Shown here: piece by piece, positions 45,513 to 58,000 of the stretch | Layout: each line of letters opens with the position of its first letter | Position numbering within the stretch: position 1 is the first letter of the stretch | DNA from: Syncephalis fuscata | Lineage: Eukaryota; Zoopagomycota; Zoopagomycetes; Zoopagales; Piptocephalidaceae | NCBI GenBank assembly: GCA_025786725.1 | Contig: JAHLTZ010000011.1 | Coordinates: forward strand, 186,001-250,000 | Length of the DNA: 64,000 bases | Direction: 5' to 3' | Translations under genes and position numbers: made by a program | The notes under the pieces: generated by a model | Database searches by the model: none | Told to the model about the DNA's origin: nothing | The model's input: the letters and a program-made list of their open reading frames with translations, nothing else

Positions 45513-47708
45513 TTAATAACTGCTGGCTAATTTGCCCAAGGTATCTTTAATAGAGTTGATGGCAGCCTGGTCTGTTGGAAGGTTTTTTAGTGCTGGAACG
45601 CTGTTGGCCAAATCAAGAACTGGTGCCTTAATAGCATCCACTACTGGCTTTACCTCTTCTTCACAGTCTTCGTAGACGTCCTCCTCTTCTTCACAATCTT
45701 CCTCTTGAGCCTTCAATGTAGCCAAAGATTGGGACAGTGGTACCCAGCCTTTGCTAAAGTCACGAATAGCAGAGATTTCAAAGTTGGCGGCAGAAGTAAG
45801 CGAGATACCAGCTTGCTTAGGAGAGCCAATGATTGAGGTCAACTTATCAACGATGGTAGAAGGATTGAGTAGCTTGGAGACAGAGCTCAATGGGCTATTT
45901 GTAACGTAGCTGGCGACCATATTACGAATATTGCTGACGGCATCCTTAACAGTGGCGGAGTTGGTGCTATTGAGAACAATTGGGACACGTTCAGTACCAA
46001 ATCCGGCTGTGAAATCCTTTTTTCCTGCAGCCACAAGTTTGGAGATGACATCACCACGATTGGCCAAAGCGCAAGAGGATACATAGCCGTGAATAGAATT
46101 GATCTTGTCATAGACTTGAGTTTTGAATTGGCTTTCACGCTCGCGTGTTTTATTGACCGATTGGAAATTCATGATCATCCATTCTTCTTTAATTGGTGGT
46201 GGCATACGAAGCTTGGTGAGTGAGTCGCGGTTATTGCCTTCTGGAGTAATAGGAGCATTGTTGATGGGGACATTGGTTGCTGGTGGAGTAGAGCCATACG
46301 CAAGCTTTTCTTTTTTGCATGCACAAGGATCGACAGAAGTAGCAGGAGCAGGAGCAGCAGCAGGAGGAGAGGCAGGAGCGGCAACAGAATAACTACGGCG
46401 TACCAAACTATTATTATCTTGATGATTGAAGCGAGAACCAGCGTTACTAAACCAGTTATTCCATGTTTCTTGCCAATTATTGTTATTCTGTTGTTGTGGC
46501 TGTTGAGTAGCAGGCTGTGGCTGTTGAGTAGCAGGCTGTGGCTGTTGAGTAGCAGGTTGTGGCTGTTGAGTAGCAGGCTGTGGCTGTTGAGTAGCAGGCT
46601 GTGGCTGTTGAGTAGCAGGTTGTGGCTGTTGAGTAGCAGGCTGTGGCTGTTGAGTAGCAGGTTGTGGCTGTTGAGTAGCAGGCTGTGGCTGTTGAGTAGC
46701 AGGTTGTGGCTGTTGAGTAGCAGGCTGTGGCTGTTGTTGTTGCGGCTGCTGTGATGTCTGGCTTGAAGCAGGAGTAACTGGACCTTCTACCTTATCGGCT
46801 GGTAGATCTCCATAGGTATAGCAAAGTGCTTTGGTATCAAACATTGCCTTGACTGGAAGATCATTCCATGGCTCCAGTAGAATATCAGGTGTTGCTTGTT
46901 GGCCATTTCTTAGTTGACCACCAAAGGCCCTAAAGTTTTCTGGACGAGCCATCTGCCATTGCCACCATACACGATCCACCATACCGTGATGCATGAAAAA
47001 AAGTGGATCACCTGGGCTGTACATATTAAACATACCACCACCAATACCATTGTGCACACGGGCGTGGTATGTACCTTCTATGTCGAAAGAAAATTTGCTA
47101 AATTCATTATGGTCGGTAATGGACTTTTGCACAGCTTCGGGCGAGTAGAAGGCACCAATCTCATTACCAAAGTCAAAGGTACGACGAAGACAGTTTGGAG
47201 TTGGATAGTAGGGACGCCAGTTGGCGAATGGACCATCAGTAACACAGCCGCCTTCTTTACCGTTACCGCCAAAGTATTCGGGAGTGAATACGACGGATGT
47301 TTCTGGAGCTTGAGAATCAATACACGTGTCCCAATAAGGAAGCATGATATCAGGATAAATTTGTTGCAAATCTATTTCCAATTCACGCAACATACGACGA
47401 TGCCATGGTAAGAATAAAGGTGAGTTGTGGGCAATAGGTGCCATATCGTTGTGCAACTTTGCAAAAGAATCGTAGCGTGTTGGAGCAGGGCCAGACTGTA
47501 GTCTGCGCAGTCCATCTATAAAGCGCTGACGTTCATTAACAGAAAGAGTACGAATTTCACGACGCTCACGAACACCATTAGGACATCTATTAGGAACAAT
47601 ACGCCCAGGTTCATCTACGGGAGCTGCAGCGCCGACGAGTCCTGCGTCGGATGCTACCGTGGCTAGCGTTGCTGCCACAGTAAATAGCAGAAAGGTGGAG
47701 TACTTCAT
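45513..47708 (-). CDS. Secreted tyrosinase with Pro-Gln repeat linker
   Basis: Copper monooxygenase oxidising phenols to quinones (melanin-type chemistry). Intronless, 731 residues, frame intact. A signal peptide (FLLFTVAATLATVAS) is followed by the catalytic domain. CuA histidines lie in FAKLHND, PIAHNSPLF and LPWHRRML; CuB histidines in TYHARVHNGIGGG and DPLFFMHHGMVDRVWWQWQ. All six ligands are present. A linker follows with eleven QPATQQP-type heptapeptide units (46501-46731), then an Asn-rich patch and a roughly 300-residue C-terminal region (EEWMIMNFQSVNKTRERESQ onward) with an acidic CEEEEDVYEDCEEEV segment. That region may act as a pro-domain or wall-binding part; I do not recognise it. 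Confidence 0.92.
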   Translation of the reverse strand: MKYSTFLLFTVAATLATVASDAGLVGAAAPVDEPGRIVPNRCPNGVRERREIRTLSVNERQRFIDGLRRLQSGPAPTRYDSFAKLHNDMAPIAHNSPLFLPWHRRMLRELEIDLQQIYPDIMLPYWDTCIDSQAPETSVVFTPEYFGGNGKEGGCVTDGPFANWRPYYPTPNCLRRTFDFGNEIGAFYSPEAVQKSITDHNEFSKFSFDIEGTYHARVHNGIGGGMFNMYSPGDPLFFMHHGMVDRVWWQWQMARPENFRAFGGQLRNGQQATPDILLEPWNDLPVKAMFDTKALCYTYGDLPADKVEGPVTPASSQTSQQPQQQQPQPATQQPQPATQQPQPATQQPQPATQQPQPATQQPQPATQQPQPATQQPQPATQQPQPATQQPQPATQQPQPATQQPQQQNNNNWQETWNNWFSNAGSRFNHQDNNSLVRRSYSVAAPASPPAAAPAPATSVDPCACKKEKLAYGSTPPATNVPINNAPITPEGNNRDSLTKLRMPPPIKEEWMIMNFQSVNKTRERESQFKTQVYDKINSIHGYVSSCALANRGDVISKLVAAGKKDFTAGFGTERVPIVLNSTNSATVKDAVSNIRNMVASYVTNSPLSSVSKLLNPSTIVDKLTSIIGSPKQAGISLTSAANFEISAIRDFSKGWVPLSQSLATLKAQEEDCEEEEDVYEDCEEEVKPVVDAIKAPVLDLANSVPALKNLPTDQAAINSIKDTLGKLASSY
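46501..46731 (-). repeat. Eleven 21-bp tandem units in tyrosinase linker
   Basis: Unit TGTTGAGTAGCAGGCTGTGGC (plus strand). Units are identical except a C/T at one synonymous position, in the order C C T C C T C T C T C, which implies duplication of blocks larger than one unit. Confidence 0.97.
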
Positions 47709-49492
47709 AGTAAGTTACGATGACGCTTTAATTTGAACGAATAGTCAATAATCGATGCCAGCGTGCCACAGTGTGATATTCGTTTAGCTTGTAGTGTATA
47801 TCGATGGGGACGATGAGGTTACGGTTTACGGTTTAGAATATTGAAATTGATATTTGAGTTGATATCAAGATTAAATGGCGTCGCAAATGATAGAAATTCA
47901 CTGGAAAAACTAGGACACCTGCCAGTTGGTCGTGAACTAAAAATACGAAAGAACAAGCTAAAACGCTAGTAAGAAGAATGAAAAGAAATATTAGTAGTTG
48001 CGACTTTTACTATAATTTGTGGTGTAGTCGCAGGTTGTGCATTTAAAACACTTTGAGAAGCGGAGGAACGGGGCAAACACGAGATAGTTACAAAGCGGTG
48101 AAGTTCACGTTAACATTGTTTCCAGTCGCACAAGTAACTAGAATGACTGTTTCAAAAACCAGAAGCCTTGAAAACAGTTTCTATAGAAAGACGGTCACAG
48201 CTGTTGCAACAATGAGCGCATTTGACCCATTTAGGAAAATCAAGTGTGATTGCATTCCTTCACTGATTAGAATGTGGCAATTGACCCAGATCAACCAACG
48301 TGGCTATCAAAACAGCAATTTATCTACAATGTTCCTTTAGATGTAAAAAAAAAGAGCTTCCTAGTGTATTTCAAATAATAGCGTGCCCCGTTCTATGTGC
48401 GCCCATGATGTCGGCTATTCTATACATCCAGCTCTTTCTCTCTTGTTCTCCTTGTTGCCTTTTCTACTACAATGGATGCGATTGGAGGCGATTGTATTGT
48501 AAAACAATTGGCTGTTTAACAAAGTCATTGTCCACCATTGCGCACAAATGGACCATTGATCTGCAACTTTTTTGTGAACCACGCTATGCTAAATTGCTAT
48601 AAATAGTTATACATACACTGTTTTAAGCACTTGCATAGTTAAAACAAGCAACTTTTACGTTGACTGCATAGCTCAATAGCAAGTACCCTGACCAGTTATA
48701 ATGGTTGTTTTGATGGTAACACTCATTGTCTAGAGATAATGACACAACGTCAAACTAAATTGGCCTAACCAATTCCCTTCCTGTTAAGATAAGCCGTGAA
48801 ACTTTATAGACACAAACCTGGATAAAACAAGTCGTGTACGCGCATAGTTTGTGTCATTAATATGCTCAGTTCATGTTGATATTAAATAAAAGAAACTGTG
48901 TCGAATAATCACGCATTATCTATTTAAACATCATTGCCCATAGTTGGTATTATACTTTCGGAGTTTTAATATTTTAACTCCGACACTAACATTTATCATC
49001 AAATTATAGTAGATTGATGATCTATATATTTATTGAATTTGTAGTTTTTGATTCCTATGTTATTGGTCAACAAATATATCACAATCCTTTTTCCACGCTT
49101 TTGACATTAGGACTATTCAGTTAAATAAAAATAAACCATTGACTAGTTGCATTTAGAATTTAGTAAATAAATAGATAAAGCTATTATTTAGTATAGAATA
49201 ATCAATAATGTAGATATGACAATTAGTTTCATGCATAGAATAGATACTGCTTATCATGCCAACACTGATAGAGCCAATAATGCATAATGACGTACTCACA
49301 CAAGATGCCTAGCGAAGCCCCTTTGCCGTTATTGCTGAAAAAAAGGAAAACCAGTTTGAAATACCGCGTTCGATATCTCTTATCGTTCTACTCGCAATAA
49401 GCCCGACCCGCTCTCACCCCCAGCTTATTCTTTTTTTTTTGTTTGTTGACTACAGTAACAACAGCTGAGTACAATTCCTCTGGTATTTGACA
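47709..49492. other. Long divergent intergenic region
   Basis: Between the tyrosinase (minus) and SPE2 (plus). Frames at 48053-48602 are short, without paralogue or signal, and are not called. Confidence 0.5.
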
Positions 49493-50566
49493 ATGACGCA
49501 AGTAAATACAATGCCCCTAAATATGTCCCCGTCCAACGACGAGCTCGTTAATGAGCACGGTGTACCAGTAGCTGTGCCAGAGGCATATGCTGAAGGAGCC
49601 TTCGAAGGCCCGGAGAAGTTGCTTGAAATATGGTTTTTGCCCAATGCAACGGCCACCTATAGCAAGCTCAGTGGCGTGTTTGCTCAGAATGGCTTACGCG
49701 CAGTTCGCCGCGAAGTCTGGGAGAACATGCTGGATGTAGTACGTTGTAAAATACTTAGCAGGATTCAATCTGAATCCGTAGACGCTTATCTTCTTAGGTA
49801 TTAGGCAGTATTGTTTGTATTTAATAATTATAATGACTAATATGAACACGATACTTTATTTATTGGTGCTATAGCGAATCATCTATGTTTGTATACCCAC
49901 ATAAACTGATTCTTAAAACGTGTGGTACGACGACGCTGTTAAAAGCACTGCCAGCCATTCTACGCATTGCCGCCCGAGCTGGACTCGACAATGTATGGCG
50001 TGTCTTTTACTCTCGTAAAAGCTTTATGTTTCCAGAACGTCAAGAATATCCGCATTCCGGATGGAATGACGAGGTAAGTAGCTAGCTATTAGCTGTACAG
50101 ACTATCGGTCTTACTTCTAACCAACTAACTGCGTTATTAGGCCAAGTTTCTGGACCAACTTTTCGTTGACGGCTCAGCATACTTGGTGGGCAAGATAAGC
50201 ATGGACCACTGGTATCTTTACTTGACAGCACCGCGCGATAACTGCTTACGTCAGGCGGTGGATCTTAACGACGGCCAAACTGTCGAAGGTGATTTGTTAT
50301 CAATGCCTGATTGTCCGTTTACATGCATTGCGTCATTAAATGAAAATGATACTGCTGCGAATGCCGAGCCCTTTGGCCTGCCTACACCGACTAGCGAGAA
50401 AGGTAGTGGCCATGATGCCATACTAGCACCGGAAGAAGATCAAACCGTAGAAATTCTTATGACTGGTTTGGATATTGAACACGCTCAGCGTTTCTACTTT
50501 CGTTCAGGAGAAAGTGAAGGTTCACTAGGTGGTAAACGTGTTGATGTAAGTACCGACCATACTGTA

Positions 50567-50617
<51 letters not shown>

Positions 50618-51141
50618 TACATTTATTAATAATTACATTTATTAATAATTTACTAATATTTATTTAATATTTGTAGGAGGAAACAGGCTTGGATAAAATT
50701 GATACTAAAGCCATTATGGATTCGTATCTTTTTGTCCCTTGTGGCTATTCGATGAACGCTTTACGCGGTGAAAACTACTTTACCATTCATGTAACACCAG
50801 AGCCAGGCTATTCGTATGCATCATTTGAAACGAATGTGCCATTCTCTGGTGGTAACAAAGCAGTTACCGAATTGGTTCGTCAAGTGATCGACATTTTTCA
50901 ACCAAGTAAATTCAGCGTTACGGTGTTTAAAAGCCAGCCTAAAATGGACAGTACTTTACCTGACAATGATGGTGATGGTGATAATATCAACAACGCTGAT
51001 CATATGAATAATAACGATAAAACATCTCAAAAGCACACTTACCAAGTTGGTAATTTAGCTGGATGGCGAAGAAGTGATCGTATTCTTTACGAGTTCGAGG
51101 GATACCATCTCAATTTTTATTTCTTTGAACGGTGGTCCTGA
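49493..51141 (+). CDS. SPE2: S-adenosylmethionine decarboxylase proenzyme
   Basis: Makes decarboxylated SAM, the aminopropyl donor for spermidine and spermine. Four exons: 49493-49797, 49875-50073, 50141-50545 and 50677-51141. [12 protein letters not shown] is the family N-terminal block. [20 protein letters not shown] contains the Glu-Ser-Ser self-cleavage site, which yields the pyruvoyl cofactor; its serine codon is split by intron 1. SWNDE-like, [15 protein letters not shown] and [20 protein letters not shown] match the conserved alpha-chain blocks. A polar insert ([20 protein letters not shown] region to EDQTVEILM) and an Asp/Asn-rich patch near 50960-51020 are extra. Intron 3 contains an AAT microsatellite. 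Frame intact. Confidence 0.95.
50566..50616. repeat. (AAT)n microsatellite in SPE2 intron
   Basis: About 17 AAT units within intron 3 (50546-50676). Confidence 0.95.
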
Positions 51142-52010
51142 TGTGCTTATGATGAATAAAGTGATTCGAGTCAACCAAATTTAGATGTGTTTTATTGCTT
51201 ACCAAGCACCCAATTAACCTTTGCACTAGCATGTATGCCAGCCATGTGTCTAGATGAGCGATAAAACGACAGGTAACGGACGGTGCATTTCAAGTCGGCC
51301 ACTCGCCTCTTTCAGACTATAAACCGGTTAATTCGACTATTATATGCGTACATACGTTGTCGTTATTGAGCACTTGAGTCATTCTCTCATCACGCGCACT
51401 CGCCCATTCACTCACACAAGTACAAGCATACACACGCGCGCGCAGACACACGAGTTGGTAATAATACCACCGAAAAAGCTACCACGACACGGTTTCTTTC
51501 ATTTGTTTGTGTGTTCACTTGTCTGTCTCTAACTTTTAATATTACTACAAATTTGTATGCATACAGTATACAGAATACAATCTTGTTCGTTTACTTCTAC
51601 TTTTACTATTTGTGATTAACATCCACCTTGACTCTACTGATTCCTGCTATCACTGCTATTACTATCATCGCGGCCATTGTTAGCGTGTAGCGTGAATGCT
51701 CGTTACGCAGTGATTGCATACATCCTTCATCTATATTCGCTGTCACTTCATCTTTACAAAGTAATTATTTTTATTACTGCTGCTGTTATTACTACTACTC
51801 CTATTGCCGCCGCTATTATTACTATTATTCTATAATAGTTTTTACTGATTTTCTGTTTACTAACTACACGTGTGCGGTGTGTGTGCGTGTGTGTGGACAG
51901 GCCCGCGAATGAACGTGCGTGTGTGTGTGCCTGTGTTTTTGTATGCTTATAACAGTGACCACTCAGTAGTCCTTTGCGCCTCATTATTGTAACTGGTCTA
52001 TTGACGAGTG
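51142..52010. other. Promoter region of RALGAPA
   Basis: CA-rich (51404-51450) and GT-rich (about 51868-51945) runs and a trinucleotide-rich block (51763-51830). No coding signal. Confidence 0.6.
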
Positions 52011-55000
52011 ATGGAGTTTTTCAATTCATTTACACCACCACGAAGAAAACGTAGCCAGGCCTCGCAATTACCGATTACTAATCCCGCGGTTACGGCGACT
52101 GGCATACCTCCTTCTATGTATCAAAATTCACAGTCTTCATCGCAGAATAGCGATAGCCATGCATCAGGGAGCGGTGGCTCTAATACTGCATCCTCACATC
52201 AAGGGCCATCGTTATTGCACCGTGCATCTACCGGATTTCTCTCTCAATTGGCCAATTCTTTTACTAACAACAACAGTGGCCATAGTGGCCATATGTCACA
52301 TATGAACCATGGTGGCATTAGTCAGTCATCGTCCAATGGTTCTGGTGATCGTTCATCATATCAACGTGATATGCCCGATGCATACAATCTAGCGCATAAT
52401 AGCACTAATAGTAGCAATAGTAACTATTATGGTCAAAACAGTAATTCTCGTGGTGTATCATCGTATAGCAATGATACAGATGGTCAGAATAATTCACATT
52501 TACACCAACAACAATCACCGCCATTGCCACCACTTTCTTCACTGTCATCAGAATCAATGTCTGGATCACCGCGTGGAGGCCATAATAACAATACTATACA
52601 TTCAAACGATATTGATAATTTACATAATGGAATGTCAAGAACACAAGGATCTCCACCTGGTTCAGTAGCGGCTTCACTACGTATTCGACCCACTTCATCA
52701 CATCATTCGCTTAACTCGGTCTATTCGGCTCATTCCTATCTTTCGTCGAATCCTGAATCAGCCAGTATTGTAAGCGAATCAGGATCAACAAGTTGTACGG
52801 CTATTTCACCAACATCGCCACAGCCTACATTAACGATTGGTTCGCCTAATATGCCATCTTCATCAATTTCTACCCTATCAATACAGCATGGCAGTACAAG
52901 TCGGGGCAGTCTAATGGCATCGCCTCCTTCGTCACCCACTGCGGTTGAAACACTGCTACATTCAAACTCGGCACACCTTCCCGCTATGAGTTCGTCTTCT
53001 TCATTTAGCAGCAATAGTGTCAATCAACGCCGCCCTTCGAATACCATGCTGGCCATGCCGTCGGGTGCCAGTGGCACAAACATATCACTGGCTAACAGTA
53101 CACGAAGCGGCGAAACATCTGGCGCTGTATCAGATAAAGTTCTTTTAAAGAAAGTAAAAGTATTTTTAGATGACCGACAAAAATTAAAGGCGCGTTTTCA
53201 GTCACTTAGTAATTTTATTGGTAAGTTAATATTATTATTATTAATAACAAATGATTTGTTACATAGTTATTAATTGTCGAGTATTTAATGGCAATTAATA
53301 GACGCAGCCAATAGTCTAGATCAAGCAATTTTCTTTCAAGAACATGCAGAAAGCGTATTTAATGTAGTTGTTGGCACTTGTGAAGGCCATATTCAAAAGA
53401 TAAAACGTAGGTTGTTATTAAATGTAGCTGTATTGCAATAGTAAATTAATATAAACTATCAGAACGTAATGTAAAGCCTACTAGCTTTGCTTCAAAAGAT
53501 ATTCAAGTGTTACTACGAGCACTTACCGTATTTAGACGTATATTATTGTATCTACCAGATCGATTACGCACTGGCTGGCGTAGTGATGATATTGGTCGAT
53601 TACTTGCACCACTACTTGATCACGGCAATCATATGCGTATTCGTATGATTGGTCTACGTTTACTACTGCTCTGGATGCGATCAGCACCCGATTGTGAAAC
53701 ATCGGCTGCCAATGATATCCGCTGCCTGTTTGCCTATGCTATACCATTGGGCGTATTTCTACGTGAAACGATAGGCCTACAATATGTACCAACACGCTTT
53801 ACATCCCGTCTAGGCTCAATTAGACTGCCACCTGCTTTACCAGATGAAGTGTCCGATGTTGAATTATTACTGCCATCTTCACAGAAACCAACTGGTTCAG
53901 ATGCTTTATTATTATTTGGTGCAATATTCGATGAAATGGTTGTTCTTTCCCATTTATCGACCAATAATGCGGCGCCTGACGCTGAAGATGACGATTTGGC
54001 TCATTTGTCGGGCGGTGAGGCTACACTATTCTGCGCAGGCATTGGTTCGGCTCAACATGCTCTACGATACATTGCCCAGCAATTGGCCGAAGCTTATTTG
54101 GTCAAACTATTGCCAGGTGCAGTGTTTCATGAAGTAGAACATCGATTGCCAGGTAAATACTTAATCAAATATTATATAAAGTAATATACTAATGAATACT
54201 ATAATAGAAATTGGATTTATTCGCTGTCCGCCATCTTTTCTTCGGCTATTTATTGGCTTTTTACTGGATGGCACACTACCACCCAATTTTGGATCAGCCA
54301 GTCGTCGTGAACAGGCACCTGATTCGAGCGTCACTTTAATGATGCATAAAGTGACGTCAAATCTACGCCAATTCCGTGTATTTAAGGTTGAATGTGTTGA
54401 ACAGGCATTAACACTAAGACCGGCTGCAGCCTATCAAGATCTGTTTCGAAGTGCATTGTATATCGATACACATTGGATGACCAGAAGTGTAAGTGGTATT
54501 ATGCTAATTAATACAAGCTATATTAAACTTATAAATATTAATAGGAAGATGATTGGCCACTTGATTTACGTGCTATTAAAGCTGAAGGAGGCGTTGCTTC
54601 GCTGGCTGAGGAATTCAAATTAAGTAAGCAAGATCAAAAATCACCGGCGGCAATTTATTTCATGTGGAATCAGCAATTTTGTATTTATATCGATTCGTTA
54701 TTGCTACCACTTGAAACAATTCCCGATGATGAAGATGATGCACGAATTCCATTACGGCTTCATCGACTTGTACTTTCATTAGTACGTGTTGTTTTGGCGG
54801 CCAATAATGAACGGCTATTACCATCAACGTGGAACCATACACTACGTGCTTTATTGGCAATGCAAAGCTTAGTTATGGCGGGTAAACCACGCTATAGTTC
54901 AAAAACCATCGATTCACTTATTGGTATGCTGGTAAAGACAATTTACGTTACATGGGCCCGCGCCAATACAAATGATTATGAAATATGGGAGCAGTTGTGT

Positions 55001-58000
55001 GCAGCAATGCAAAAACATATTCTATGGCCACAAGTAGTCCGACAATGGGGCGTAAGTAATTATATATAACTATATTAATTGGTACTGATTATTCTATTTA
55101 TAGAAAATGGTTCTTAAAATGACCCGAGTCATTATTAAAGAAGTTTATGGTATTGATACGAAAAAATTGGGTCAAGATGTAATGCTACCTAAACTTTTAC
55201 GTAAAAAGAAAAATGCTTTACAGCGCCGTGTTTCTTTGGTATCTGGATCTATTCCAAAGGACCTTAAAGGCCAATTTCCTTCTTCTGTATCTGGATCATC
55301 TGCGGCTGCAACGGCTAGAGGTGTTCGTAAACATCATTCAGCCAGTCCAATGACTATTATTAGTGGTAATCGACATGATGATAGTATTGGCAATTCAATC
55401 ACTGGTGCATCTAATTCCAATAATACTTTGGGTATGAGTGATGAAGAGACGCCACGTATTGAGCGGAAGCGATCACAGACTCATAATGCGGTAAGCTGCT
55501 TAACAATATCTATTTTATGTCTGTATACTTATGTATACTCCACTGTAGTTGGATCGATTGGTCAATGTAACACGTAGTAATTCAGAGACACCAACTACAC
55601 AACATCCAAAGTTCCATTATGAACGTTTACAAGCTGCGTAAGTATAACAACCAACCATTTATTTACACACTATACTTTTATTAATGCCATCTACATAGAT
55701 TGGAAGTGACGTTTGCTGACTTTAAAACAGAAGGCTTTACTGAGTTGTCAAGTGTTAAATGGACACCGGACTATGCACTTCGATCATGGAAGAATATCCT
55801 TTGTTCACTTGGCAATCCAAATACGATTGAGGTAATTATCTATTTTATATATATGTATATATGTACATATGATATACGGATATTATAAACTAATATTTAA
55901 ACAAACAATATCGATTAATTAATAGAATCCAGGATTTCATTTAGAAGCCATTGATTGTCTAGTTGATACATGGTCAATGTTGGCAGCTGTAAGTTAAATG
56001 CCAATAATAGAAATAGTAATAATAATGTATGATATGATTTAGGTACAACGACGACAATCCATTGGTGGTGGCAGTCAGCCAGCATTGATTGAATTTATGC
56101 CATGGCTATTTCAAGCTGCTGATATGCCAGTGTAAGTCATTAATATAAACATAAAAAATTGAATATTTATAAATACTACTATAGAGCCTATGCTGCAAGT
56201 AGAGCTGCTGCTTATGGATGCATTTGTCGTATGATGGGTACGAAATTGGATGAGCCTATTCCACGAGAATTATGTGTTCATTTCTATCGCCTTATTCTTA
56301 AAGTAAGCATAATGTTAAAATATTATTATTATTAGTATAGATTATTTATTTGTATTATAGGGCGTGGCCATTAAAGATGACCGTATTCGTACGTCTATTA
56401 TGTGGCGTAGTGCCAATCTATTCCGTAATTGCTTACCTGGATCGACTGTTTTACTTCCTTCATATCTTATGTGTTTCCGTACTATGGTAAATATCAATAT
56501 ACTAATTAATTCATATTAATATTAATACTTATATTTATATTTATATTAAATAGCTACTAGAAGATGGTAAAACAAAAATGCGTCAAATTCCTAAAGAGAT
56601 TCGTATTGCAACGGCCAAAACATTATGTTCAATGATTTGTTTGCCAAATCGTTTCTTAAGTCTTAAAGTGCCAATTGTTACCTATAATCAATTGTTGAAA
56701 CGACTACAGGCAGATTACAAAGAGAATCCTATTGAACCTATTAGTTGTCCATCAGTAAGTATAATTAAGTAATTATTAACAATATGATTGTTAATTACTA
56801 TTGCAACAATAATCAGATTAGAGCCCATTTCATTACACTATTATCGGATCTATTGACTGCTGCTTCTAGCCAACCATTGCCTCAATATGACGGTGAATTA
56901 CATTCAATTCTTGTTTACACCATGTTGGTTATACTTTTGGATGACTTGGCAGCTGAAACACCGTAAGTTATTAAAAGTAAAAATATAGCAATAGTGATAG
57001 TAATATAACTATGATATTAGTAATACAAATATGATACGGCGCTGCCTTGCTACTTTGCTAAGTCATTTGTATTTAAAGTCGACGGAACCAGCTATTGCCG
57101 CCATTACCGGTCTATCAGTATTCCTACACGATCCGGGCCGATTGGCTGCACTAGGTGATGTAAGTTGTTTATGCTTGTTACTACCAATACTTTATTAATT
57201 CAATATTTAATGAATAATGTAGAAATTGATCATTCAAGTGATTACCGATATTGTTGGTGCTCTTGGTGAACAATTAAAAAATAGGCCACGTGAAAAGACT
57301 CGTGCTCAATGCAAGTGACAAATAAACATATAAATAATAGCAATAATACTAATTAACACTAATTAAATTAAATTATTTAGGCGATCTAATGGCTATGATG
57401 CTAGACTGTTTAGTGGAATGGATCATGATTGATTCAGTATCAGATCATGTGTTACGTCATCTGTCACCAGTTATTTTTGATACGATTAAACTTGCTATGC
57501 AAGAAGTATCATCGGTAAGTTGATTTATTTACAATTATTAATATTAATAACACGATTAGAATCAAACCGTATTTACAAACAATGTACAAACACCATCGGC
57601 TATCGATTCATCGGGACAATTTAACGATCTTAATAAGCCAATACGTCGTTCATCTATCCAGCTACTAAAAGGTCGTCGGTCTCATAGTGGAGGTGCTGGA
57701 TCAGTTGGATCAAATGATCAATTTGAAACAGAAATTGTTCATAGTCCATCGCAACTGGCCATGTCAGCATCAACAAATGCCACATCTAGCAATGCGGTAA
57801 CAGCTGTTAATATTACCGCGCCTTCAGTATCAACAACAAGCAATAGTAATCATCATAGTCATAATTTACCTAACAGTAATTTGGCACATAATAGCACTGC
57901 TATATCGCCACCTTCATCGGCAAATAATTCTCCCGCTTCAGTATCAATACCCGCTCACGATGGATGGAGTATTGTACAGGCAAGTGCATTTCGCGCTATA

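Noticed and set aside
46419-46754. Plus-strand frame of repeated Leu-Trp-Leu-Leu-Ser-Ser-Arg units
   Set aside because: It is the antisense shadow of the tyrosinase Pro-Gln repeat, with no independent support.
48053-48602. Two overlapping frames upstream of SPE2
   Set aside because: Composition looks random, with no signal peptide, domain or splice support.
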